DNA from: an uncultured Pseudomonadota bacterium
GTDB lineage: Bacteria; Pseudomonadota; Gammaproteobacteria; Burkholderiales; Eutrophovitaceae
Length of the DNA: 11,451 nt
Direction: 5' to 3'
NCBI GenBank assembly: GCA_937983055.1
Contig: CALJLA010000089.1
Coordinates: 1-11,451 of the forward strand
The notes under the pieces are model-generated. The model was not told the DNA's origin. It searched no databases and saw only the letters and a list, made by a program, of their open reading frames with translations. Of this stretch, positions 1 to 6,030 are shown piece after piece; the stretch's first letter is position 1, and every line of letters begins with the position of its first letter. Made by a program: the position numbers and the translations under genes.

Positions 1-62
1 TCCTTTTCCACAAGCCCGAAGCCGGTCACCCGAAGTCCTGGATCGACGCCGAGTATCCGCAT
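1..62 (-). CDS. ruvC: RuvC Holliday junction endonuclease, N-terminal fragment
   Basis: RuvC is the dimeric nuclease that cuts Holliday junctions after RuvAB branch migration in recombinational repair. Only the first 20 codons are present (MRILGVDPGLRVTGFGLVEK); the rest lies beyond the left edge. The start ATG is at 62..60. The RuvC opening MRILGxDPG is intact, including the first catalytic aspartate (Asp7), and is followed by the usual glycine-rich beta-hairpin (VTGFG). A modest AGGTG sequence lies about 9 bases before the ATG. It lies downstream of yebC on the same strand with a 110-base gap, the common proteobacterial yebC-ruvC order, so ruvA and ruvB are expected to follow outside the window. 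The identification rests on a short but very characteristic N-terminus. Confidence 0.9.
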   Translation of the reverse strand, partial: MRILGVDPGLRVTGFGLVEK

Positions 63-75
63 TACCGTCGCACCT

Positions 76-91
76 GGCCGCGGTCGCGGCC
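76..91 (-). repeat. GC-only inverted repeat just upstream of ruvC
   Basis: A 16-base perfect inverted repeat (two 7-base arms, GGCCGCG and CGCGGCC, around two central bases) ends 13 bases before the ruvC start codon. In RNA it could form a 6-bp all-GC stem with a 4-base loop next to the ruvC ribosome binding region. No U-tract follows, so it is not a terminator. An effect on ruvC translation or mRNA stability is only an inference. The rest of the 110-base yebC-ruvC gap shows nothing I can name. Confidence 0.4.
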
Positions 92-172
92 CGGCTCAGG
101 CGGGGCACATTGCAGCCACTGCCGCGCGACGGCACACCCGCGGTTGATCACGCGCACGCTGGGCCGCATCGC

Positions 173-901
173 TCAGGCCGCGTCGAGCACGGCCGTGGTG
201 TACACCTCCTGCACATCGTCGAGCCCTTCGAGTGCATCGATCAGTTTCTGCATGCGCACCGCGTCGTCGCCCTCCAGCGCGTTCTCGGTCGTCGGCTTGA
301 AGGTGACATCGGCAAACGCGGGCTTCAGCCCCTTGCTCTCGAGCATCTGCCTGACCGCCGGAAAATCGCCGACCGAGGTAATCACCTCGAAGGAACCGTC
401 TTCGTTTGACATCACGTCTTCAGCCCCCGCCTCCACTGCGGCCTCCATGATGCGCTCTTCGTCGGCACCCGGGGCGAAAACCAGCTGACCACAGTGCCTG
501 AACAGGAACGCGACCGACCCATCGGTACCCAGGTTGCCGCCATGCTTGGTGAAGGCGTGGCGCACATCGGCAACCGTCCGCGTGCGGTTGTCGGTCATGC
601 AGTCGACCATTACCGCTGCGCCGGCCACGCCATAGCCTTCGTAGCGCACCTCTTCGTAGCTGGCGCCGTCCAGCTCTCCACAGCCGCGCTTGATCGCGCG
701 CTCCACGGTGTCCTTCGGCATGTTGTTGTCGAACGCCTTGTCCATTGCCAGGCGCAGGCGCGGATTGCTGTTCGGGTCGGGCCCACCGAGGCGAGCCGCC
801 ACGGTGATTTCCTTGATCAGGCGGGTGAAGATCTTGCCCTTGCGTGCGTCGGCTGCCGCTTTCCTGTGTTTGATGTTTGCCCACTTGCTGTGACCGGCCA
901 T
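173..901 (-). CDS. yebC: YebC/PmpR-family protein (TACO1-like)
   Basis: Complete 242-residue member of the YebC/PmpR/TACO1 family (typical length about 240-250). The family is described as DNA-binding transcriptional regulators (PmpR in Pseudomonas) and, for YebC/TACO1 proteins, as translation factors that help ribosomes through proline stretches. The signature N-terminus MAGHSKWANIKHRKAAAD is present, followed by the helical domain (GKIFTRLIKEI, residues about 23-33), the segment NPRLRLAMDKAFDNNMPKDT and the family block YEGYGVAGAAVMVDCMTDN (residues about 87-105). The C-terminal alpha/beta domain ends in DDVQEVYTTA. The start is ATG at 901..899, with a weak GGAAG about 10 bases upstream. 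It precedes ruvC on the same strand and is divergent from the YjgR-type ATPase. A likely promoter lies about 100 bases upstream, giving a leader of roughly 95 bases. No unusual residues were noticed. Confidence 0.96.
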   Translation of the reverse strand: MAGHSKWANIKHRKAAADARKGKIFTRLIKEITVAARLGGPDPNSNPRLRLAMDKAFDNNMPKDTVERAIKRGCGELDGASYEEVRYEGYGVAGAAVMVDCMTDNRTRTVADVRHAFTKHGGNLGTDGSVAFLFRHCGQLVFAPGADEERIMEAAVEAGAEDVMSNEDGSFEVITSVGDFPAVRQMLESKGLKPAFADVTFKPTTENALEGDDAVRMQKLIDALEGLDDVQEVYTTAVLDAA

Positions 902-983
902 GGCCCTGTGCTTCCAGAATCTGCGTGTAGATGTATGTTTCGACGGATCCGCTGGCCGCGCCGGAATAGTGCGGCTAGGCGAC

Positions 984-992
984 TGATATAAT
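984..992 (+). promoter_or_regulatory. Extended -10 promoter element for the YjgR-type ATPase gene
   Basis: TGATATAAT matches the sigma-70 extended -10 consensus (TGnTATAAT) exactly. No good -35 hexamer lies 17 bases upstream, but an extended -10 can compensate. The predicted start point is near 999, giving a leader of about 40 bases before the ATG at 1039. It faces the yebC -10 element at 1002-1010. The assignment rests on consensus match only. Confidence 0.5.
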
Positions 993-1001
993 TCGCAAAA
1001 A

Positions 1002-1010
1002 ATTCTAGCA
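1002..1010 (-). promoter_or_regulatory. Extended -10 promoter element for yebC
   Basis: Read on the minus strand this is TGCTAGAAT, an extended -10 with 5 of 6 hexamer matches to TATAAT. The -35 position 17 bases upstream (GGTGAG) is weak. The predicted start point is near 995, so the yebC leader would be about 95 bases. It is the only promoter-like sequence seen in the 137-base gap reading toward yebC. Confidence 0.45.
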
Positions 1011-1038
1011 CGGCGCCACCCGCGCTCACCCAGCCCAG

Positions 1039-2517
1039 ATGCCCGGTCCTTCGCCGAGTGCTCGGTGTGATCACGCCCTGGCGCTACGGCCCGGCAGGGC
1101 GAACCGCCATGGTCTGATTACCGGCGCTACCGGCACCGGCAAGACCGTGACGTTGCAGGTCATGGCCGAAGCGTTCAGCTCGATTGGCGTGCCGGTGGTG
1201 CTCGCCGACGTCAAGGGCGACCTGTCGGGCCTGTCGCAGGCGGGCAAGGCCAGCGCCAAACTGAGCGAACGGCTTAAATCGCTGGGCTTGCCGGAGCCGG
1301 CCTACGCCGCCTGCCCGGTCACCTTCTGGGACGTCTTTGGAGAGAAGGGGCATCCGGTGCGCGCCACGGTCTCGGAGATGGGGCCGTTGCTGCTCGGGCG
1401 CATGCTCAATCTCAACGACACCCAGGCAGGCGTTCTGCAGCTGGTATTTCGCGTCGCCGATGACAACGGATTGCTGCTGCTCGACCTGAAGGATCTGCGC
1501 TCGATGCTTCAGTTCGCGGGCGAGAACGCAGGCCAGTTCACCACCGATTACGGCAACATCTCGGCCGCGAGCATTGGCGCCATTCAGCGCGGCCTGCCCG
1601 CGCGCGAAGAGCAGGGAGGCGATCATTTCTTCGGCGAGCCCGCGCTGAACATCGCGGACCTGATGCAGACCGGGCCGGATGGTCGCGGCGTCGTCAACAT
1701 TCTCGCCGCCGATCGCCTGCTTTCGACCCCGAAGGTATATTCGACCCTGCTCCTGTGGCTGCTTGCCGAGCTGTTCGAGGAGTTGCCCGAAATCGGCGAT
1801 GCCGACAAGCCGAAGCTCGCGTTTTTCTTCGACGAGGCGCACCTGCTGTTCGCGGAGGCGCCGTCCGCCCTTCTGGAGAAGATCGAGCAGGTGGTACGCC
1901 TGGTGCGCTCCAAGGGCGTCGGCGTGTACTTCGTAACGCAGAACCCGCTTGATGTGCCGGATAGCGTCCTGGCACAGCTGGGCAATCGCGTCCAGCATGC
2001 GCTGCGCGCCTTCACGCCGCGCGATCAGAAGGCGGTGAAGACGGCTGCGACCACACTGCGCGCCAATCCCGCGCTTGACGTCGAGCGCGCGATCACCGAA
2101 CTCGGCGTCGGCGAAGCGCTGGTATCTTTTCTCGACGAGAAAGGTCGGCCGTCGGTAGTCGAGCGCGCGTTTGTGCTGCCGCCAGCGACTCGAATCGGCC
2201 CGGCCAGCGACGGTGAGCGCGCCGCGATCATGAAGCAGTCGCTAGTTGCTGGTGTCTATGACGCAGCTGTAGACCGCGACTCCGCACACGAGGCACTGGC
2301 CCGTCGGCGCAGCGAAACCTCGGTGAGATCTGCGCAACCTGCGACGCGCCAGAAGGACTCGTTGTTCGAAGGATTGCTCGGCGGCGGTCGCCGTCAGGGC
2401 GCCGGCGAAGCTTTGGTAAAGAGTGCAGCCCGGGCGATCGGATCGGAGGTCGGCCGGCGTATCATTCGCGGGGTGCTCGGATCGATCCTCGGCGGAAAGA
2501 GCTCGCGCGCACGCTAG
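1039..2517 (+). CDS. yjgR: YjgR-family (DUF853) HerA/FtsK-like ATPase
   Basis: 492-residue P-loop ATPase that follows E. coli YjgR (about 500 residues) along its whole length as I recall that sequence. The family belongs to the HerA/FtsK superfamily of ring-forming ATPases; its biological role is not established. Walker A is GATGTGKT (residues 29-36), preceded by the family hallmark ANRHGLITG. ADVKGDLSGL and FGEKGHPVRATVSEMGPLL follow. Walker B is LAFFFDEAHLLF with Asp265-Glu266, and RSKGVGVYFVTQNP and LGNRVQHALRAFTPRDQKA carry the sensor and arginine-rich regions. The C-terminus ends in the conserved basic amphipathic segment SAARAIGSEVGRRIIRGVLG. The start is forced: an in-frame TAG lies at 1006-1008 and ATG 1039 is the only start codon after it. 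No Shine-Dalgarno is visible. The first 20 residues differ from YjgR as I recall it but match in length, so it is not truncated. No catalytic residue is missing. Confidence 0.95.
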   Translation: MPGPSPSARCDHALALRPGRANRHGLITGATGTGKTVTLQVMAEAFSSIGVPVVLADVKGDLSGLSQAGKASAKLSERLKSLGLPEPAYAACPVTFWDVFGEKGHPVRATVSEMGPLLLGRMLNLNDTQAGVLQLVFRVADDNGLLLLDLKDLRSMLQFAGENAGQFTTDYGNISAASIGAIQRGLPAREEQGGDHFFGEPALNIADLMQTGPDGRGVVNILAADRLLSTPKVYSTLLLWLLAELFEELPEIGDADKPKLAFFFDEAHLLFAEAPSALLEKIEQVVRLVRSKGVGVYFVTQNPLDVPDSVLAQLGNRVQHALRAFTPRDQKAVKTAATTLRANPALDVERAITELGVGEALVSFLDEKGRPSVVERAFVLPPATRIGPASDGERAAIMKQSLVAGVYDAAVDRDSAHEALARRRSETSVRSAQPATRQKDSLFEGLLGGGRRQGAGEALVKSAARAIGSEVGRRIIRGVLGSILGGKSSRAR

Positions 2518-2594
2518 TTGCTCGGAGTCGTCCGAGTCACTGAACGCCAAGTGCGCAAACGTCCACGCGGCTCAGGCGGCGCCTGCAATTCAAA

Positions 2595-3287
2595 CTAGAA
2601 TCGGTATAGCAAAGATGCAATGGCCAAATCCAGATCGAGCTCGCGGTTACTCAAAGGGTCGGGCATTCTATAACGTTCCCATTCCGCCCGAAGTGCAAAG
2701 GTCGGGTTCAACGCGTACTCCACGCCACCGCCAAACTTGACGCGGGACTTGGTTTCGTCAAGTTCATCGTTCGATGCAATCAGCGTTAACGGCTGCCCGC
2801 TGAATGTCACGGAAGTCCGGCCGACATTGAGCCCGACCCGACCAAAAAACTCCCATCGCTCGCCGACCGGGAGCCTGCCAATTACATCACCGAAGACCGA
2901 TGTCATCGAGTATTCGACGCTCGCCGTGCCCAAAGATGACAGAGCACCTCGAAAGTCAAAGTCCACCTCAGGCTTGCCAAGTACCGCGTATCCGGCCTCG
3001 ATTGAAAAATTTGCCCCGAGCGTATAGCCGAGAAACGCCTTGGCGCCGGTAGATCGGTCATCCCTGTCGACTATCGTGAAGGTTGATCCCAAGGCCCCGC
3101 TGAAAACGGTGTTCACGTTATCGATCGTCTGCTGCGGCACGCTGCCCTGACTGAAACCAAGCCCAAGCCCGACGTACCACCGCAATTCGGCGCTGTTGTT
3201 TGCCGATTGGGCGGACTGCGCAAACGCGACTTCCATTACTCCGAACAGCGCGACGGCAGTCAACTTGGCAATACAGAATGCCTTCAA
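2595..3287 (-). CDS. Small outer-membrane beta-barrel protein (OmpA-like, porin-family)
   Basis: I assign 230 residues starting at a TTG codon (3287..3285), because AGGGAGG lies 6 bases upstream and the product then opens with a clean signal peptide: MKAFCIAKLTAVALFGVMEVAFA, signal peptidase I site after Ala23 (AFA before QSA). An in-frame ATG at 3365 would add 26 residues that spoil the signal peptide and lie upstream of the likely promoter. The mature part alternates polar and apolar residues in about eight strands, for example RWYVGLGLGFSQG, FSIEAGYAVLG, WEFFGRVGLNVG, VKFGGGVEYALN and FALRAEWERYRM. It ends in LLYRF with the C-terminal Phe recognised by the BAM machinery. No peptidoglycan-binding OmpA C-domain is present. 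Ligand and function are unknown. Sampled lines are 52-57% GC, below the neighbours at about 60-72%. It is convergent to the yjgR-type gene, 77 bases away. Confidence 0.85.
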   Translation of the reverse strand: MKAFCIAKLTAVALFGVMEVAFAQSAQSANNSAELRWYVGLGLGFSQGSVPQQTIDNVNTVFSGALGSTFTIVDRDDRSTGAKAFLGYTLGANFSIEAGYAVLGKPEVDFDFRGALSSLGTASVEYSMTSVFGDVIGRLPVGERWEFFGRVGLNVGRTSVTFSGQPLTLIASNDELDETKSRVKFGGGVEYALNPTFALRAEWERYRMPDPLSNRELDLDLAIASLLYRF

Positions 3288-3293
3288 TTTGCG

Positions 3294-3300
3294 CCTCCCT
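3294..3300 (-). promoter_or_regulatory. Strong ribosome binding site that fixes a TTG start
   Basis: AGGGAGG on the minus strand, 6 bases before the TTG start of the beta-barrel gene. It is the best Shine-Dalgarno I noticed in the window and the main reason for choosing TTG over the upstream ATG. Confidence 0.75.
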
Positions 3301-3319
3301 GTCGTCTGGTGCAGAGGCC

Positions 3320-3348
3320 AATCTACCGAAACGACCCTGTCGTGTAAA
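3320..3348 (-). promoter_or_regulatory. Sigma-70-like promoter of the beta-barrel gene, with a dyad in the spacer
   Basis: On the minus strand TTTACA (3348..3343, 5 of 6 matches to TTGACA) is followed after exactly 17 bases by TAGATT (3325..3320, 4 of 6 matches to TATAAT). The predicted start point is near 3313, giving a leader of about 26 bases. The spacer holds a perfect 5-base inverted repeat with a 3-base centre, ACGAC-CCT-GTCGT on the plus strand at 3331-3343, placed where a repressor could occlude polymerase. No regulator is identified. Confidence 0.5.
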
Positions 3349-3385
3349 CGCCAAAAAGACGTCAATAGAAACGGCCTGATTCACC

Positions 3386-3415
3386 AAAAACGTGCGCGAA
3401 CCGATCCTGGATCGG
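3386..3415 (-). terminator. Possible weak terminator after ychF
   Basis: Just after the ychF stop the minus strand has CCGATC-cag-GATCGG (3415..3401), a 6-bp stem with a 3-base loop. TTTTT follows only after a 10-base gap (3390..3386). The gap between stem and U-tract is long for an intrinsic terminator, so confidence is low. The rest of the 137-base gap is the promoter region of the beta-barrel gene. Confidence 0.25.
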
Positions 3416-3424
3416 CGCAGCGGT

Positions 3425-4513
3425 TCAAACGTTGAAGCGAAAGTGCATGACGTCGCCGTCGCGCACCACGTAATCCTTGCCCTCGAGGCGCATCCGCCCG
3501 GCCTCCTTTGCGCCGGACTCGCCCTTCAGGGAAACGTAGTCCTGGAACGCGATAACCTCCGCGCGGATGAATCCCTTCTCGAAGTCGGTGTGGATGACAC
3601 CTGCCGCCTGGGGCGCGGTGTCGCCCTTGTGAATGGTCCAGGCCCGCACTTCCTTCTCGCCGGCGGTGAAATAGGTCTGCAATCCCAGCAGGTCATATGC
3701 CGCGCGAATCAAACGGTTCAAGCCCGGCTCCTCGAATCCGACATCGGCAAGGAACACTTGCTGATCCTCGGCGTCCAGTTCGGCGATCTGGGATTCGAGC
3801 GCGGCGCACAGCGCCACCACCGGAGCGCCTTCGGCCGCCGCGTGGGCCTCGACAGCAGCGAGCAGCGGATTGTCGCGGAAGCCGTTTTCCGCCACATTGG
3901 CCACGTAAAGCGTCGGCTTCATCGTCAGCAGAAATAGCGGTCGCACCAGCGCAAGCTCCTCCCTGCTCAGGTCTGCCGTGCGGGCGGGCCTGCCCTCGTT
4001 AAGTACTTTTTCCACTTTCTCCAGCACCGCCACCAATCGCTGCGCCTCCTTGTCTGCGCCGGCGCGGGCAGCCTTGACGTAGCGGGCAAGCTGCTTTTCC
4101 ACGCTGGCCAGGTCAGCCAGCGCAAGCTCGGTATTGATGGTTTCGATATCGGAGACCGGATTCACGGATCCTGCAACATGCACGACGTTGTCGTCACGGA
4201 AACAGCGCACCACATGGGCAATGGCGTCGGTCTCGCGGATGTTGGCGAGAAACTGGTTCCCCAGACCTTCGCCGCGCGAAGCGCCGGCCACCAGCCCCGC
4301 GATGTCGACGAACTCGACGATCGCCGGTACCACCCGCTGGGGTCTGGCAATTTCGGCCAGCGCCGGAAGCCGCGCGTCGGGCACTTCCACCACACCGACG
4401 TTGGGCTCGATGGTGCAAAACGGGTAGTTCTCCGCGGCAATGCCGGCCTTGGTCAGCGCATTGAACAGGGTGGACTTGCCCACATTGGGCAGCCCGACAA
4501 TTCCACACTTCAT
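3425..4513 (-). CDS. ychF: Redox-regulated ribosome-associated ATPase YchF (Obg-like, OLA1)
   Basis: 362 residues, essentially the size of E. coli YchF (363). YchF/OLA1 proteins are Obg-superfamily P-loop proteins that prefer ATP to GTP, bind ribosomes and are linked to oxidative-stress responses. The order is: G1 loop GLPNVGKS (residues 7-14), switch I with NYPFCTIEPN, G3 DIAGLV (70-75) then GASRGEGLGNQFLANIRE, a helical insert, and the nucleotide-specificity motif NVAE (206-209) in place of the GTPase NKxD, as usual for this family. A C-terminal TGS domain has YFTAGEKEVRAWTIHKG and ends RDGDVMHFRFNV. ATG at 4513 matches the family N-terminus (MKCGIVGLPNVGKST). No clear Shine-Dalgarno precedes it. 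It is last in the pth-ychF pair, 70 bases after pth. Confidence 0.97.
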   Translation of the reverse strand: MKCGIVGLPNVGKSTLFNALTKAGIAAENYPFCTIEPNVGVVEVPDARLPALAEIARPQRVVPAIVEFVDIAGLVAGASRGEGLGNQFLANIRETDAIAHVVRCFRDDNVVHVAGSVNPVSDIETINTELALADLASVEKQLARYVKAARAGADKEAQRLVAVLEKVEKVLNEGRPARTADLSREELALVRPLFLLTMKPTLYVANVAENGFRDNPLLAAVEAHAAAEGAPVVALCAALESQIAELDAEDQQVFLADVGFEEPGLNRLIRAAYDLLGLQTYFTAGEKEVRAWTIHKGDTAPQAAGVIHTDFEKGFIRAEVIAFQDYVSLKGESGAKEAGRMRLEGKDYVVRDGDVMHFRFNV

Positions 4514-4521
4514 GTCTGGCA

Positions 4522-4551
4522 GTTATCGGTGAGTGATCAAATAATGGGCAA
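4522..4551 (-). promoter_or_regulatory. Candidate promoter between pth and ychF
   Basis: In the AT-richer 70-base gap the minus strand has TTGCCC (4551..4546) and, 18 bases on, GATAAC (4527..4522), each 4 of 6 matches to consensus. A start point near 4515 would leave only 1-3 bases before the ychF ATG, that is a nearly leaderless mRNA, in keeping with the absent Shine-Dalgarno. The match is weak. Confidence 0.25.
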
Positions 4552-4583
4552 GCCCGACATCCCGGAGCGTTCGTGCGATCGCC

Positions 4584-5174
4584 CTATCCGTTGCCGGCGT
4601 CGGCATTTCTTTCCTGCGTGTGAAGCCGATGCATCGCGCCCTCGGTATTTCCGGCTGCGAGCAGCGGCCAGACCTCGAGGCTGCGCGCCAAGGCATCGCG
4701 GATCGAGTCCCCCTCTTCCTTGCGCGGCGGCGACAGCACGTAGTTGGCCACCTGCGCGCGGTCGCCGGGATGGCCGATGCCTATGCGCAGGCGCCAGAAG
4801 TCCGTACCCAGCTGCGCGGCGATGTCTTTAAGCCCGTTGTGGCCAGCCACGCCGCCCCCATTCTTCAGCCGGGCAACGCCGGGGGCTAGATCCAGTTCGT
4901 CGTGCACCACCAGCACCTGGGCCGCCGCAATCTTGTAGAAATGGGTCAGCGCCTGAACTGCCCGGCCGCTGGCGTTCATGAAGGTCGCCGGCTTCATCAG
5001 CCAGCATTCGCCGCCGCGCTGCGCGAGCCGCCCCAGCGCTGCGTGAAACCGGGGCTCGGGTCGCAGGGTTACGCCCTGCGCCTGCGCCAGCGCATCGACC
5101 CACCAGAAGCCGGCATTGTGGCGCGTATGTTCGTATTCGCGTCCGGGATTGCCCAGACCGACCACCAGCTTCAT
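4584..5174 (-). CDS. pth: Peptidyl-tRNA hydrolase
   Basis: 196 residues, normal for bacterial Pth (about 190-200). Pth cleaves the ester bond of peptidyl-tRNAs dropped by ribosomes and recycles the tRNA in the cytoplasm. The family start KLVVGLGNPGREYEHTRHNAGF is present. The catalytic set known from E. coli Pth (Asn10, His20, Asn68, Asp93) corresponds here to Asn9, His19, Asn67 (in KPATFMNASG) and Asp92 (in VVHDELDL). The later glycine-rich motif reads KNGGGVAGHNGLKD, with Val where E. coli-type proteins have His; since related proteins also vary there, I expect it to be functional. I chose ATG 5174 over the in-frame GTG 4 codons upstream because it matches the family N-terminus. Shine-Dalgarno is weak. 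It follows rplY by 90 bases, and the gap holds a strong terminator ending 28 bases before this ATG. Confidence 0.96.
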   Translation of the reverse strand: MKLVVGLGNPGREYEHTRHNAGFWWVDALAQAQGVTLRPEPRFHAALGRLAQRGGECWLMKPATFMNASGRAVQALTHFYKIAAAQVLVVHDELDLAPGVARLKNGGGVAGHNGLKDIAAQLGTDFWRLRIGIGHPGDRAQVANYVLSPPRKEEGDSIRDALARSLEVWPLLAAGNTEGAMHRLHTQERNADAGNG

Positions 5175-5202
5175 CACCGGCCGCACTCAGCGCATCGACT
5201 GG

Positions 5203-5247
5203 AAACAAAGCGGCCCGCCCGGCCATGTCTGCCACCGGGCGGGCCGC
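5203..5247 (-). terminator. Strong intrinsic terminator after rplY
   Basis: On the minus strand a perfect 13-bp GC-rich stem (GCGGCCCGCCCGG at 5247..5235 with CCGGGCGGGCCGC at 5222..5210) encloses a 12-base loop and runs straight into TTTGTTT (5209..5203). It begins 17 bases after the rplY stop and its U-tract ends 28 bases before the pth ATG. Confidence 0.9.
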
Positions 5248-5264
5248 CGCAGTACAGCACGCGG

Positions 5265-5945
5265 TTACTTCTTGGCCGGCTGCTCGGCCGGCGCGGCGGC
5301 CGGCGCCGCGGCCGCGCCCTCGGCGGCCGGAGCTTCCGCAGTCGCGGCCGCGGCCTCCTCGGCCTCTTCGACCACACGCGGCACCTGCACGGTCGCCACC
5401 ACCGCATCCTCGTCGCGGTTGAGCTGCACCGATTCCACGCCGGCCGGGAGCTTCAGGTCCGACAGGTGAATCGAATGACCGAGCTCCAGGTTGGCCAGGT
5501 CGACCTCGATGAACTCTGGCAATGCGTCCGGCAGGCAGCTCACCTCGATCTCGGTCATGACGTGGTTGACCACCCCTTTGCCCACCTTTACGCCGGGCGC
5601 GATCTCGGCGTTGATGAAATGCAGCGGCACGTCCATATGGATCTTCTGGTTGGCCGACACGCGCTGGAAATCCACGTGCAGCACCTGCCGCTTCCAGGGG
5701 TGCATCTGCACGTCGCGCAGCAGCACGCGCTCCTTCTTGCCGTCCAGTGACATCGTCAGGATCGACGCATGGAAGGATTCGTGCCGCATCTGCAGGAGCA
5801 GCGTGTTGTGGTCGAGCTCGATCACCTGGGCAGACTGATCCGCACCGTAGATGATGCCCGGCACCTTGCCCGCCTTGCGCAGGCGGCGGCTCGCACCCGT
5901 ACCCTGCGCACTGCGCGGCATTGCAGTTACTTCAATCGTTGCCAT
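5265..5945 (-). CDS. rplY: 50S ribosomal protein L25, general stress (Ctc/TL5) form
   Basis: 226 residues, the two-domain Ctc/TL5 form of L25 that binds 5S rRNA, rather than the short 94-residue E. coli form. The N-terminal L25 domain (about residues 1-93) has the start typical of the long form (SAQGTGASRRLRKAGKVPGIIYG, residues 12-34) and MHPWKRQVLHVDFQRV (81-96). The TL5 beta-domain follows (about 97-190) with HFINAEIAPGVKVGKGVV and LPEFIEVDLANLELGHSIHL. The last 36 residues are a low-complexity Ala/Glu/Pro tail ending in PAKK, probably disordered; such tails are common in proteobacterial long L25. ATG 5945 has GGAG 6 bases upstream. It follows prs by 85 bases, the usual prs-rplY-pth order, and is closed by a strong terminator. 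Confidence 0.97.
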   Translation of the reverse strand: MATIEVTAMPRSAQGTGASRRLRKAGKVPGIIYGADQSAQVIELDHNTLLLQMRHESFHASILTMSLDGKKERVLLRDVQMHPWKRQVLHVDFQRVSANQKIHMDVPLHFINAEIAPGVKVGKGVVNHVMTEIEVSCLPDALPEFIEVDLANLELGHSIHLSDLKLPAGVESVQLNRDEDAVVATVQVPRVVEEAEEAAAATAEAPAAEGAAAAPAAAPAEQPAKK

Positions 5946-5996
5946 CTCGTTCTCCAGTCATTTCGGCGGCGACCGCGACCAGTCGGCGCCGTACAG

Positions 5997-6019
5997 CAAA
6001 ACAGCGTGCAGGAGCACGC
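5997..6019 (-). terminator. Possible terminator between prs and rplY
   Basis: On the minus strand GCGTGC-tcct-GCACGC (6019..6004) is a 6-bp stem with a 4-base loop, followed by TGTTTTG (6003..5997). It begins 11 bases after the prs stop. The U-tract is short and interrupted, so it is likely weak or partial, allowing read-through into rplY. Confidence 0.4.
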
Positions 6020-6030
6020 CACCAAAAAAG

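Noticed and set aside
1009..1110. Possible frameshift or truncation at the YjgR-type N-terminus
   Set aside because: The first 20 residues look unlike the family, but the length before Walker A (28 residues) agrees with E. coli YjgR as I recall it, and the frame runs unbroken into ANRHGLITG.
1084..1998. Minus-strand open frame (304 codons) opposite the YjgR-type ATPase
   Set aside because: It overlaps fully with a complete ATPase gene and has no domain of its own.
2521..2536. Perfect 6-bp hairpin (CTCGGA-gtcg-TCCGAG) after the yjgR-type stop codon
   Set aside because: Well placed for a terminator between convergent genes, but no T-run follows on either strand, so I do not call it a terminator. 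The rest of the 77-base gap shows nothing else.
4178..4831. Plus-strand open frame spanning ychF and pth
   Set aside because: It crosses two real genes in antisense and has no recognisable features.
5265..5375. Low-complexity Ala/Pro/Glu tail of L25 as a possible repeat expansion or frameshift
   Set aside because: Such tails are common in long-form proteobacterial L25 proteins, and the frame ends cleanly in PAKK before a terminator.
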